From Actinomycetota bacterium (GTDB taxonomy: Bacteria > Actinomycetota > Actinomycetes > Streptosporangiales > Streptosporangiaceae), in NCBI GenBank assembly GCA_027314515.1, contig DAHVAR010000060.1, positions 1 to 64,000 of the forward strand: 64,000 nt of DNA, given 5' to 3'. Of this stretch, positions 29,871-38,626 are shown piece after piece. Both the position numbers and the translations under genes were made by a program. Positions within the stretch are counted from its first letter, which is position 1. Every line of letters starts with the position of its first letter. The notes below the pieces were generated by a model. It was not told where the DNA came from. It saw only the letters and a program-made list of their open reading frames with translations, and did no database searches.

Positions 29871-30196
29871 GCTCCGCCTTCCGCCTGCTGAGTCGGGGCC
29901 GGTGCAACCGGCTGCCAGTCGGGCTGACTGCCAGCCGTCAGCCTTACCTGCCCGGCGAACGGACTCACCCGGTAGATCACGGGACGGCCGGGCACGTTGC
30001 GGACGAACGCGATCAGTCCGCCGGTCGGAGAGTACACGCCCAGGTGCCCGCGCCGGGACAGCGGCGCTGCCGGCCCGGTCAGGTCCAGGCCGACGGACAG
30101 CGCGCCGCCGAGCAGCGCCGCTGCTGTGACTCCGGCCACCAGCCGGCCTAGCCGACCGCCACTGCGGCGCCGGCGACTGGCCCGTATCACGTGCAT
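29867..30196 (-). CDS. Hypothetical protein with N-terminal TM/signal region
   Basis: MHVIRASRRRRSGGRLGRLVAGVTAAALLGGALSVGLDL...; 4-nt overlap with the downstream gene. Confidence 0.55.
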   Translation of the reverse strand: MHVIRASRRRRSGGRLGRLVAGVTAAALLGGALSVGLDLTGPAAPLSRRGHLGVYSPTGGLIAFVRNVPGRPVIYRVSPFAGQVRLTAGSQPDWQPVAPAPTQQAEGGA

Positions 30197-30343
30197 CGAC
30201 ACGGCTCTCCCTCGGCCGGCTATCCCGGTTCTGCGCACAGTCTCGCCGTGTGCGCGACGTTCTGCCAGGGGCAAATGCGCGTTCCCGAACGAGTGGGCCT
30301 GGTGCCGGGAATGCCAGGCGACGTCGTGGCGTTGCGAGTGCAC

Positions 30344-31291
30344 ATGTCACGAGTCGTGGTCGCGACCGCCTATGGCGGTCCGGAAGTTCTGGCTGTGACC
30401 GAGGAGCCGACGGCTGCGCCGGGGCCGGGCGAGGTCCGGATCGCGGTGCGGGCGAGCGGGGTGAACCCCGTCGACTACAAGGTTTACAGCGGCGCGATGG
30501 GCGCCGATCCTGGTCGGCTGCCGCTCAGGATCGGCTCCGAGGCAGCCGGCCAGGTCACCGAAGCAGGGCCGGATGCGGTCGGCCCCGTCGGCCCGGTAGC
30601 AGTCGGCGACGAGGTCATTGCCTTCCGGGTGACCGGCGCGTACGCGGCCGAGCTCGTGGTCCCCGCCCAGGCGCTCGTGCCCAAGCCACCCGACCTGGGC
30701 TGGGCGGAGGCCAGCGGGCTGATGCTCGCGGGCGCGACCGCCTGGCACGCTCTGGCGGCCACCCGGGTGGGCGCTGGCGACACCGTGCTCGTGCACGGCG
30801 CGGCGGGCGGCGTGGGGCTGATGGCGATCCAGCTTGCCACCGCTCGCGGAGCCACCGTGATCGGGACAGCGAGCCCGGCGAAGCACGAACTGCTGCGCGA
30901 GTTCGGCGCGATACCCGTCGCCTACGGTGACGGGCTCCCCGGCCGGGTGACGGCCGCCGCGCCGGACGGCGTCACTGCCGCGCTGGACTTGGTCGGCACT
31001 GACGAAGCCGTGGACGTGTCGCTAGCGCTGGTCACCGACCGGGAACGGATTGCCACGATCGCAGCGGCCCGGCGCGGGCTAGACCTGGGCATCAAGGTGC
31101 TCGGCGGCGCTCCGGGCGCGGACCCTGGCACGGACATCCGCGCCGCAGCTCGCCTGGAGCTGGCCAGGCTGGCCGGGCTGGGCCGGCTGAGGGTTCTGGT
31201 GGCTCAGACGTTCCCGCTCGAGAACGCTGCCGACGCGCACCGCCTCAGCATGGCCGGCCACGTTGCCGGAAAGCTCGTCCTGACCCCGTGA
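30344..31291 (+). CDS. NADP-dependent oxidoreductase, zinc-type alcohol dehydrogenase/quinone reductase family
   Basis: MSRVVVATAYGGPEVLAVTEEPTAAPGPGEVRIAVRASGVNPVDYKVYSG; VLVHGAAGGVGLMAIQLA. Confidence 0.9.
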   Translation: MSRVVVATAYGGPEVLAVTEEPTAAPGPGEVRIAVRASGVNPVDYKVYSGAMGADPGRLPLRIGSEAAGQVTEAGPDAVGPVGPVAVGDEVIAFRVTGAYAAELVVPAQALVPKPPDLGWAEASGLMLAGATAWHALAATRVGAGDTVLVHGAAGGVGLMAIQLATARGATVIGTASPAKHELLREFGAIPVAYGDGLPGRVTAAAPDGVTAALDLVGTDEAVDVSLALVTDRERIATIAAARRGLDLGIKVLGGAPGADPGTDIRAAARLELARLAGLGRLRVLVAQTFPLENAADAHRLSMAGHVAGKLVLTP

Positions 31292-31412
31292 GGCGTCATC
31301 GGGCGCCGGAGGCCGGTCACCGCGCTGTTGCGTAATGTACCGGTATTGGCTGGTTCAATCTCGGGTCAGCAGAGCCCGGTAGCCACGCTGAGCCCGCCGG
31401 ACGCGGCATACC

Positions 31413-32186
31413 ATGCTTGCCATGAGACGGCTCCGGCACGGCGCGCAGACCTGGGTTTTCGCTACCGCTGGTCTTGCTGCTGTAGCTGTGCTGACGGCCG
31501 GCTGCGGCGGTCCCGCCGCACCGGCTCCCGCCACAGCAAACAGCCACCGCAATACCGCATCCGGGGCGGCAGCGGGGGCATCGGCCTCTGCCTCGCAGTC
31601 GCCAGCCCAGTCGGCCGCCTCGCCGTGGCCGATCGTCGTGGCGGTGCCGGCCGCGAGGGCGGGCCAGCACCAGACCCGCGCGCTGCCGCCCGCGACCTCC
31701 GCGGTATTCCGGGCTGAGATGACCGACCTGTGGGCTGGCATCGTGTCGGGCCGGCCGATTCTCGCCATGCCGGCCTTCTTCCCGCTGGTCGCCTACGAGC
31801 AGGTCAAGGCGATCTCGAATCCTGCCGCCGACTGGCACAACCGCCTGGTGGCGGAGTTCCGGCTGGACGTCTACGCCGCGCATGACCTGATCGGCACGCG
31901 ATTCAGGGAAGCGCGACTGGTCCGGGTCGTCATACCAGAACAGCAGGCCGGCTGGATCTACCCCGGCGTCTGCTCCAACGGCATCGGCTACTGGCATGTG
32001 GCCAACGCGCGGCTTGTTTACCGGATCGGAGGCCGGATCAGGTCCTTCGGGATCTCGACGATAATTTCCTGGCGCGGCCGCTGGTACGTGGTGCACCTGG
32101 GCGGCGAGGTCCGGACCGGGTCGGGCGGCATGGTGGATCAGCCGTCTAGCGGCCCTGGCGTGCCTGGCCCGCCAGGCGGTTGCTGA
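31413..32186 (+). CDS. Putative lipoprotein, hypothetical
   Basis: MLAMRRLRHGAQTWVFATAGLAAVAVLTAGCGGPAAPAPA lipobox. Confidence 0.7.
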   Translation: MLAMRRLRHGAQTWVFATAGLAAVAVLTAGCGGPAAPAPATANSHRNTASGAAAGASASASQSPAQSAASPWPIVVAVPAARAGQHQTRALPPATSAVFRAEMTDLWAGIVSGRPILAMPAFFPLVAYEQVKAISNPAADWHNRLVAEFRLDVYAAHDLIGTRFREARLVRVVIPEQQAGWIYPGVCSNGIGYWHVANARLVYRIGGRIRSFGISTIISWRGRWYVVHLGGEVRTGSGGMVDQPSSGPGVPGPPGGC

Positions 32187-32264
32187 CGCGACCCGGCTCG
32201 TCCGTGGCTGTCAGAACCCCGGAAAGATCTCGCGGAGCGTGCTGAGCGCATCCGGTCGGCAGCC

Positions 32265-32509
32265 ATGTCCGCGGGCGTGTGCTCAGGATCAAGCTTCGGG
32301 CCTGAGCATGCCCACGCGCAGGTTGCCGCCGACATCCAGCGCCGTATCGCAGCGGGCGAGATAACGGTCAAGCTGCCAGCCGAGAAGGATCTGGCGCAGG
32401 AGTACGAAGTGGCCTACGTGACCGTGCGGCATGCAAGGCGATCTTGCGCGAGCGGGGCGTCATTATCACCGTGCACGGGCGGGGGACATTCGTGCGCAGG
32501 ACCGACTAG
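32265..32509 (+). pseudogene. Frameshifted GntR-family regulator remnant
   Basis: Frame 1 HAQVAADIQRRIAAGEITVKLPAEKDLAQEYEVAYVTVRHA then, after an apparent 1-nt deletion near 32433-32437, KAILRERGVIITVHGRGTFVRRTD*. Confidence 0.75.
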
Positions 32510-32546
32510 GCACCTGTCTCGGACATCAGCGTGGCAGACTGCGGGC

Positions 32547-33008
32547 GTGACGGAAAGTGCTGGCATGCAGCCTGAGGGCATCCCCCATGCCAGCCAAGCC
32601 GGTGAACCTTCCGGAGCTCTCGGGCATCTTAATGACGAGACCGTCGTTGTACGTGGCGGACAGATGCTACGGAAGGACGTAATCAGGGCCGCGGAGAAGT
32701 ACGAGGCCAGGTACCCGGGCACTTGGGGAATCTCCGTTTACTCTCTGCCTGGTGCAAGCGTCGATGAGATCGCCCAGGCGGCCGAGATGCCTCATGTTGA
32801 CCTACGGCGGTCGGCGCGAGGCAAGATCCTGAACGCGCGAACTAGGGATGGGCGAGGGATGAAACTGTTCCAAACAGGCACGAACTTGTATCATTACACT
32901 CTTGTGCTTCCGTGTTCGCCGTCAGACGATGAGTGTTGGCAACTCCTGGATGGAGTGTTTGACGCGCCGGAGCAGAACCCGGCGCGCTGGAGGGATGAGC
33001 AGGGATGA
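32547..33008 (+). CDS. Hypothetical protein
   Basis: GTG start; soluble protein ending ...CWQLLDGVFDAPEQNPARWRDEQG; 4-nt overlap with the next gene. Confidence 0.6.
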   Translation: MTESAGMQPEGIPHASQAGEPSGALGHLNDETVVVRGGQMLRKDVIRAAEKYEARYPGTWGISVYSLPGASVDEIAQAAEMPHVDLRRSARGKILNARTRDGRGMKLFQTGTNLYHYTLVLPCSPSDDECWQLLDGVFDAPEQNPARWRDEQG

Positions 33009-33427
33009 CCAGGATCTTTGTCGATTTCAACGACATTGAAGATGGCCGCCTATCGGCGCTCGCGAAGCATGCCGACGATCCCGGAGCGCTTGCTGTGGGT
33101 TCTGACGTCCTCCTAGTGGACGAGGAGGGCAATAGCGCTCTGGGCCACATCATGGGACTCGAAGCCACCGGATTCGTGCACATCGACGTTGTCCGCAGCA
33201 CATGGCGTAGCCGCCTCACCCCTCCCGCTATAGCAACAGAGCAGTTGGATAGCTTTCTCGGTTGCTTTGCCACGCGCCACACATCGAGCAGCTTTGCCGA
33301 GATGTATCGACTGTGGCAGGGACAATCGCAGTCGCCAGTAGCGACGGCCACTCCCACGCGCCAGTGGCACCCTACGGCTGTGCTGCCCTCGGCGATCGGC
33401 ACAGGTGCTGTACCTTCATCCGTGTGA
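33005..33427 (+). CDS. Hypothetical protein
   Basis: MTRIFVDFNDIEDGRLSALAKHADDPGALAVGSDVLLVDEEGNSALGHIMGLEATGFVHIDV; overlapping starts/stops on both sides. Confidence 0.65.
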   Translation: MTRIFVDFNDIEDGRLSALAKHADDPGALAVGSDVLLVDEEGNSALGHIMGLEATGFVHIDVVRSTWRSRLTPPAIATEQLDSFLGCFATRHTSSSFAEMYRLWQGQSQSPVATATPTRQWHPTAVLPSAIGTGAVPSSV

Positions 33428-33936
33428 GCAACGTTTCCGAGAACGCGGCCGTCCGACTGATACTCGCCGATTATGCCGCTGCCGACGCGGCGGGGAAGCT
33501 CGACATCATTGGCGGTGGCCTGACCGGATTGGGGCAGAACAGGGGCACCCCTGGCTTGACGCTACCATTCGCCCTGGTGGTGCTCATTGTTGTTCCTCCG
33601 CAGTTCTACAACGAGCAGTGCTCGGTCGAGATTCTTCTTGAGGACAGCGCCGGGAGCCTCGCCGTCCTGCCTGCTCCCGCACCGGGCATGACACCGCAGC
33701 CGATGCGAATCGGCCAGGCCATAACATTCGAGGAGCAGAGATTCCCTGCCGGAGTCAACGCTCCGAGAGGATTCCTTCCCTTGCGCGCCCAGTGGGTAGT
33801 CGCCTTTAATCCAGGTTTGCCCCTCCTTGTCGGGCAGGGTTACAAGTGGCGAGTGAGGATTGACGACGAAACTCGGGACGAGTGGACAGAGCGGTTCGTA
33901 GTGTTCGGACCGGCTCCGGGTCCCGTCTTGGGCTGA
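33424..33936 (+). CDS. DUF6941-like hypothetical protein
   Basis: NAAVRLILADYAAADAAGKLDIIGGGLTGLG...LVVLIVVPPQFYNEQCSVEILLED; family assignment from memory. Confidence 0.6.
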   Translation: MSNVSENAAVRLILADYAAADAAGKLDIIGGGLTGLGQNRGTPGLTLPFALVVLIVVPPQFYNEQCSVEILLEDSAGSLAVLPAPAPGMTPQPMRIGQAITFEEQRFPAGVNAPRGFLPLRAQWVVAFNPGLPLLVGQGYKWRVRIDDETRDEWTERFVVFGPAPGPVLG

Positions 33937-34052
33937 CCTGCGGGCCGCAGGCCACGGTCGCAGAAGGGACACCCGTTGCGTTGCGTTGCGTGGCTACTGG
34001 GACTGCTGCCGGTAGAACATAGAATGGCCTCCAGATAGGAGGTGATGTCCGG

Positions 34053-34196
34053 GTGGAAAAGCTCGTCATCAAGGCCGCCATCGGGCTGGCTATTGGCTGG
34101 GTCGTTGACCAGGCTGCCGCCGAACTTCTCCGCGAGCTGGGAGCACCGCCGCACACGGCCAAGGCCGTCGGCGCCGTCGTCGGCGCGCTTGTCTGA
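34053..34196 (+). CDS. Small hydrophobic protein (47 aa)
   Basis: RBS-like AGGAGGTG, GTG start: VEKLVIKAAIGLAIGWVVDQAAAELLRELGAPPHTAKAVGAVVGALV; followed by a terminator-like hairpin. Confidence 0.5.
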   Translation: MEKLVIKAAIGLAIGWVVDQAAAELLRELGAPPHTAKAVGAVVGALV

Positions 34197-34230
34197 CGGC
34201 AGCGCATATCGAGTCCCTGTGCAGCCTAGC

Positions 34231-34257
34231 AGGCCCCGGTCGTCAAGACCGGAGCCT
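34231..34257 (+). terminator. Terminator-like hairpin after the small ORF
   Basis: AGGCCCCGGTC-GTCAA-GACCGGAGCCT. Confidence 0.5.
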
Positions 34258-34345
34258 GTGTCAGTCCTCAGCAGGGACGATCAGACTGCCCCGTCGGTCG
34301 GCGCGCTTACCCGCGCCGCGGGCGCTGGGAACTTGAGCTTGGTCC

Positions 34346-34555
34346 GTGAAGATAGCGATTCGCGACGGCCGCAAGATTGCTCCTGACGGGAAGGGCGCCG
34401 TGCTCGGGACAATCGAGCACCCGACGTTCCTCGAAGTCGGTGACAAGATCGCGCTAGCTGATGGGACCGACGTAGTTGTGATCGGCGCCGGAGATGTTCG
34501 GCTGGCTGGCCACGATCGCAGCCGCTTTGGCCGCAGGCTTGGCCGCCCTGCGTGA
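34346..34555 (+). CDS. Hypothetical protein
   Basis: MKIAIRDGRKIAPDGKGAVLGTIEHPTFLEVGDKIALADGTDVVVIGAGDV. Confidence 0.45.
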   Translation: MKIAIRDGRKIAPDGKGAVLGTIEHPTFLEVGDKIALADGTDVVVIGAGDVRLAGHDRSRFGRRLGRPA

Positions 34556-34862
34556 CCGCTGCCGGCCGGTTCGCGGCCGGTCGGGCTGGGCGCCCTGTGA
34601 CCGGCGGGGAGTCGGCCACCGGAACCGGCCACGCCAGGCGCAGGGAGGGCCGGTGCGCGCAGTCAGCGAATCGACCGGAGCCGGTGCCAACGGCTCTGCG
34701 TGCTCCCGGCTCGCCACCACGCGCTTAAGCACGCCGAGACCGACCGCGAGCGCTGCGGACGCTGCCTGCGGTGGCACGGCGGCGGTCCGCGACTGGCTCT
34801 TGGGTTTGGCTCTTGGCTCTGCGATGAATCAGCATCGCCAGCAGCCATTTACCTGCGAAAAC

Positions 34863-34908
34863 CTGGAGCCGCCTGTCGGAATCGAACCGACGACCTATTC
34901 ATTACGAG
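34863..34908. repeat. attL (46-bp direct repeat, tRNA-Thr 3' half)
   Basis: CTGGAGCCGCCTGTCGGAATCGAACCGACGACCTATTCATTACGAG, identical to 52134-52179. Confidence 0.95.
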
Positions 34909-35006
34909 CGCACTTCGACATGCCGGTGATCTGGGCACACACGCCCGTGACCTGCATTCCAGCGTCCACCGATGTCCATCAGCGTCTGACCGAGGCCGGG
35001 GCCGTA

Positions 35007-35026
35007 GTCACTCAGTTAGTCACTCA
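35007..35026. repeat. Candidate left integrase arm-type site
   Basis: GTCACTCAGTTAGTCACTCA, same orientation as 52069-52088; internally repeated GTCACTCA. Confidence 0.55.
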
Positions 35027-35220
35027 CTGGCGCGCTCAGCTCGCTGCTGGCTCGACAGGTAGCCGCGTGCGTTTGCCTCATCCCAGCATCCCTGCGACGA
35101 GCAGATACGTATAGGAGCGGGAGTGCCATCACTCCACATGTCAGTGAGGACGTTGACGTCGTTCTGCACTCCATCGCAGAGTTCGCAACGCGGGACATAT
35201 CTTGCGGACTTGGTTGGCAC
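35020..35220 (-). CDS. Small Cys-containing hypothetical protein
   Basis: MPTKSARYVPRCELCDGVQNDVNVLTDMWSDGTPAPIRICSSQGCWDEANARGYLSSQQRAERASE; CxxC zinc-ribbon-like. Confidence 0.55.
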   Translation of the reverse strand: MPTKSARYVPRCELCDGVQNDVNVLTDMWSDGTPAPIRICSSQGCWDEANARGYLSSQQRAERASE

Positions 35221-35336
35221 TGTGTACTCCTGATCATCGGTCGTGCGGTGCCGCCGGACAGCTGAGCAGAGTCTCGCACCGAATGAGGCGGCTCCGCCCC
35301 CGTCCTCCTGATAGGCGCCGATGATCTCGCCGTACG

Positions 35337-35413
35337 AAGATCACACTCAAGGGTGGCGCGGAGCGCCATCGCGCAGCGACGCGAGCGCAGCGAGCGCCCT
35401 TGACTGTGATCTT
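35337..35413. repeat. Long imperfect inverted repeat (stem-loop)
   Basis: AAGATCACACTCAAGGG (35337-35353) vs CCCTTGACTGTGATCTT (35397-35413), one mismatch in 17 bp, with GCGAGCG-rich loop. Confidence 0.8.
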
Positions 35414-36064
35414 TGCTCGGTAGAAGGATGCCGAGCGCGAGGAGGACGGCCGGTCACATCCTGCACACGCAGTTACCGTCACCACGCGTGGCGGCGAGCA
35501 CTGGCGCGGCGGGGATCGCGCGAGCGGACGTGCGGCGGGCCGCCGCGACCGGAGGCAAGCTTGGTGTAGGGAGCGGCGAAAGCCTGCCGCCCAACGGACT
35601 GCGGATGCCCGGCCTTCTCGCCATCCAACCAATCGATCTTCGCCGCTTCTCGCTTGACGCTGACCGGTAACTACCGCGTGCCCGCAAGGTTAAGGGCACG
35701 GGCGTAGGCCCGGTGGCGCGCCGCAGGCGTGCCCTTGAAGACGTAGAGAAAGTTCTCACGGGTGGTGCTGCCGCCTGCTGTGCCGCCTAGAGCCTGGGTA
35801 GTGCTGATTGATCAACTCAATCACGGAGACCTCTGCTCGCTGCGGCGTGCAATCACCATGCGTCGCGAGGCTTGGGCTCATCGAAGCGCGCCCGTGCACA
35901 GGGCAGGATCTTGCGGAAGTGTCGAGAGCGCCGCGCTGGCATCCGATGCGGCGTGTCCGACTGCCAGAGCGTCCGACGCGCGAACCTGCGCCAAAGGACC
36001 TGCACAGCCCGGTAGGTACGACTAACCTCATCCCTGACCAATTCATTGCTAGGGGCCGGGACTT

Positions 36065-36970
36065 ATGGAACATGTTATCCGATTTTATCGGATAGTCGAC
36101 CAAGATCAATTGCCTTTCCCGAATGCGTTTCCTTTCGAAGACCTTCGAGATGTCATTGTCGGCCTTCCGGATGAGGCTGCTTACGTCGCGCTCAACAGGA
36201 TGGAGCTGCTTGGTTCCGCATGGACCCCGAGGTCAGGCGCTGGCGCTAGGCAGCAGGTGGGACTGCTGGCACTCGACAGGATCACTCGTGAACCACAGCT
36301 ACGTATAGAACGGCGACGGAGCTATCGTCCGCTTGTGCTGGGAGACGGAGAAAACCTTGCTGATCCCACGTTTTACTCTGTGTTCGACCGCGGTGTCCTG
36401 GCCGTCATGCGAACCAGCACCCTTGCTCCTGGTCCGGCCTCCTTCCGGGACTATGTCAACTACCTAGAGGTGCTCAAGCCACCTATAGGCATCGTTCCGC
36501 TTGTTGACGGAAACGCAGTGCGTGCTCTGAGTCAGGTCGGAACGCTTACAAAGTTGACGGTCGCGGTTGGTCCTGACGTGAACCCGGACACCTTCAGTAG
36601 CTCTCAGATGATCGCGGATGCTATACGTAGTGCGCGCCAGTCGCTTGGTGGTGTGGCGGTCGAGCTAACTGTCAAGATCGCTGCCAAGGGGCAGGCGGCT
36701 GCGGCGGAGGAAGCCCATCGGCAACTCTCGAACATAGTCACTTCAAGCGCGCTCGCCTTCACCGAGAAGGCTCAGATCAGTTATCGCCGTCTAGAAGATG
36801 GCAGAGCGGACACTCACGACTTCCTTCAGGAGGCAATCACTAAATCGGCGGCAGTCGAGTTGGACGCTCAGACCAGGCAGCCGATCGAATCGTCCGTCTC
36901 TGAGGCAATTGCGGCTGCTTATGACAGCCTGTATGAAGACATCCAGTCGGCCTTGCGTCCTACAAGTTGA
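36065..36970 (+). CDS. Hypothetical protein (possibly DUF6731-like), first gene of a two-gene unit
   Basis: MEHVIRFYRIVDQDQLPFPNAFPFEDLRDVIVGLPDEAAYVALNRMELLG...; long intact ORF with no family recognised firmly. Confidence 0.7.
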   Translation: MEHVIRFYRIVDQDQLPFPNAFPFEDLRDVIVGLPDEAAYVALNRMELLGSAWTPRSGAGARQQVGLLALDRITREPQLRIERRRSYRPLVLGDGENLADPTFYSVFDRGVLAVMRTSTLAPGPASFRDYVNYLEVLKPPIGIVPLVDGNAVRALSQVGTLTKLTVAVGPDVNPDTFSSSQMIADAIRSARQSLGGVAVELTVKIAAKGQAAAAEEAHRQLSNIVTSSALAFTEKAQISYRRLEDGRADTHDFLQEAITKSAAVELDAQTRQPIESSVSEAIAAAYDSLYEDIQSALRPTS

Positions 36971-36995
36971 CAGACCCATAGCGTAACCTCGCACT

Positions 36996-37589
36996 GTGGT
37001 CGATCGGCTAGGACTCGCTCGTAAGCGGCTCTTGGCCTGGTGTATGAGGCCGGGCAGGCGGCTTTTGGCCTTCTGGATCCAGTGGTGGTGGGCTGACGCC
37101 CTAGTAGCTGCTGCAGTGGCATTAATGCTTCATGCGTCTGTACGGCCAGGTACTGGCGTAGACATCGTCGGCGAGCTAGGTCTGAGCGGTCGGATAGGCG
37201 CGTACGCGAACATGTTGCAACTGACTGTGATCTTTGCAGGGTTCAGCGGGGTCGGTTTCGCGATCTATCTAGGTCTAGGGAGTCGAAGCGTTCGCCAGAT
37301 CAAGCTCGCGGCTGGGGCTCCACTGCTGCGTGTATGGATCGCGGCGCTGGTCACTCCGTGGCTCTGCGCGCTCATCCTGGTCTTCTGCGGTGTGACCGAT
37401 AGAGGTCCGGCTGGAAGCAGGAATGACACGCGGTGGGTCGCGATCGCTGCACTGGCGGTTGTCTTTCTTCAGATGGCCCGGATCGTGTGGATCTTCTATC
37501 AACTTGCAGTAACGGAGCTAGAGTCTGCGAGGCCGGCGAAGAACGTCAGTAGCGACGAGGTGCATGTGATCGGATACCGGGCCTCGTAG
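36996..37589 (+). CDS. Hypothetical multi-TM membrane protein, second gene of the unit
   Basis: Hydrophobic segments ALVAAAVALML, MLQLTVIFAGFSGVGFAIYLGL, VWIAALVTPWLCALILVFCG, WVAIAALAVVFLQMARIVWIFY; 25 bp after the upstream stop. Confidence 0.7.
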   Translation: MVDRLGLARKRLLAWCMRPGRRLLAFWIQWWWADALVAAAVALMLHASVRPGTGVDIVGELGLSGRIGAYANMLQLTVIFAGFSGVGFAIYLGLGSRSVRQIKLAAGAPLLRVWIAALVTPWLCALILVFCGVTDRGPAGSRNDTRWVAIAALAVVFLQMARIVWIFYQLAVTELESARPAKNVSSDEVHVIGYRAS

Positions 37590-37705
37590 TCGCTACGCTC
37601 TTCACCCTGGCGAGGGTCGCGCGAAAGCCATGACGTAAGTTGATCAAGACGTCCGCACTCCATGATTTGTAGAGAGTTGCCGACCGCTGAGGTCAGGAGA
37701 GCGCT

Positions 37706-38626
37706 CTAGCCGACGCCGGCTGAATTTATCCACTTAATCATGGCGGAGATGTTCATTGTTGGTACGTCGTGAGACCACCAAATGGTCAGGCCACGCTCCT
37801 GTGCAGCAATCAAGTTTCCACTGTTGTACACACCAGCAATCACCGCGGCTGGAACGATGCCCAGCACGCCAAAGTCCTCGAGCCACTCGCGCGCCTTGCC
37901 TAGTGCATCGTTAATGCGTTTCGTCGAGTTCACCTTCGAGTTGCTGACCTTACATTCGATGGCGAGAATTCGGTCGTCCCGGAGGCCAACAACTACATCT
38001 GCTTTCTTCTTTCCAACTAGACTCTCGCCGCAGAATTCGCCAGACTTCGGGAACGCTCTCGAGGAACGTATCTCTCGAGTGGCTACCTGCTCAAAGTTCG
38101 CTTGACGGAGTGCCTCCTTGACAAGGCTCTCTTGTTCTTTCTTGGCCTCGTTACGCCGAGCCGTTTCTACTTTCTGCGCGGCCAACTGCGCAGCGGTCGA
38201 GATAATGGCAGCGTAACGCTCGACCTCAGTCGGCTCGTGGTTATCAACTACCCAAGGGAACCTGTGCGAGTCTATGTAAGTGCGTATCGTGTCAACTACA
38301 TCTGGCCACATGTCAGGCTTGGAGTATTGGCTCTCACGCACACCGCTAAGCGTCTCTAGGTCATCGTCGGAGACTGGCGGAGCCGCGACATAGCGCAGAG
38401 CTGCCAGGTAACCACCGTCGATGATGGCCTGGCCCCCGACCTCCTCAAGGGCGGCGAGGTCTGTTGTCAACTCCAGAAGGTCCTCGACGGCACTCTGCGC
38501 TTCGTTGAAGTGAGAGGAGTAGTCTTCACGGGCCTCGCTGAGGCGTTGATCGCGGAAGAGCTCGATACCACGCTCGACGCCCTGCGCAAACTCCTCAGGC
38601 GTCCAACGTGGGGGTGAGAGGGCCAT
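37706..38626 (-). CDS. XamI-like type II restriction endonuclease
   Basis: PD-(D/E)xK-like KKKADVVVGLRDDRILAIECKVSNSKVNSTKRINDALGKAREW; overlaps an adenine methyltransferase gene. Confidence 0.75.
   Translation of the reverse strand: MALSPPRWTPEEFAQGVERGIELFRDQRLSEAREDYSSHFNEAQSAVEDLLELTTDLAALEEVGGQAIIDGGYLAALRYVAAPPVSDDDLETLSGVRESQYSKPDMWPDVVDTIRTYIDSHRFPWVVDNHEPTEVERYAAIISTAAQLAAQKVETARRNEAKKEQESLVKEALRQANFEQVATREIRSSRAFPKSGEFCGESLVGKKKADVVVGLRDDRILAIECKVSNSKVNSTKRINDALGKAREWLEDFGVLGIVPAAVIAGVYNSGNLIAAQERGLTIWWSHDVPTMNISAMIKWINSAGVG

Noticed and set aside
31317-32096. 259-aa minus-strand ORF
   Set aside because: Arg/Gly/His-rich antisense shadow of the lipoprotein gene on the plus strand (31413-32186), which has a proper lipobox.
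34494-35114. 206-aa plus-strand ORF containing PPVGIEPTTYSLRAH
   Set aside because: That peptide is a translation of the tRNA-Thr 3' half (attL); a well-known spurious annotation pattern.
35669-35808. Minus-strand fragment GGSTTRENFLYVFKGTPAARHRAYARALNLAGTR
   Set aside because: Looks protein-like but has no start codon or family; at most a remnant.
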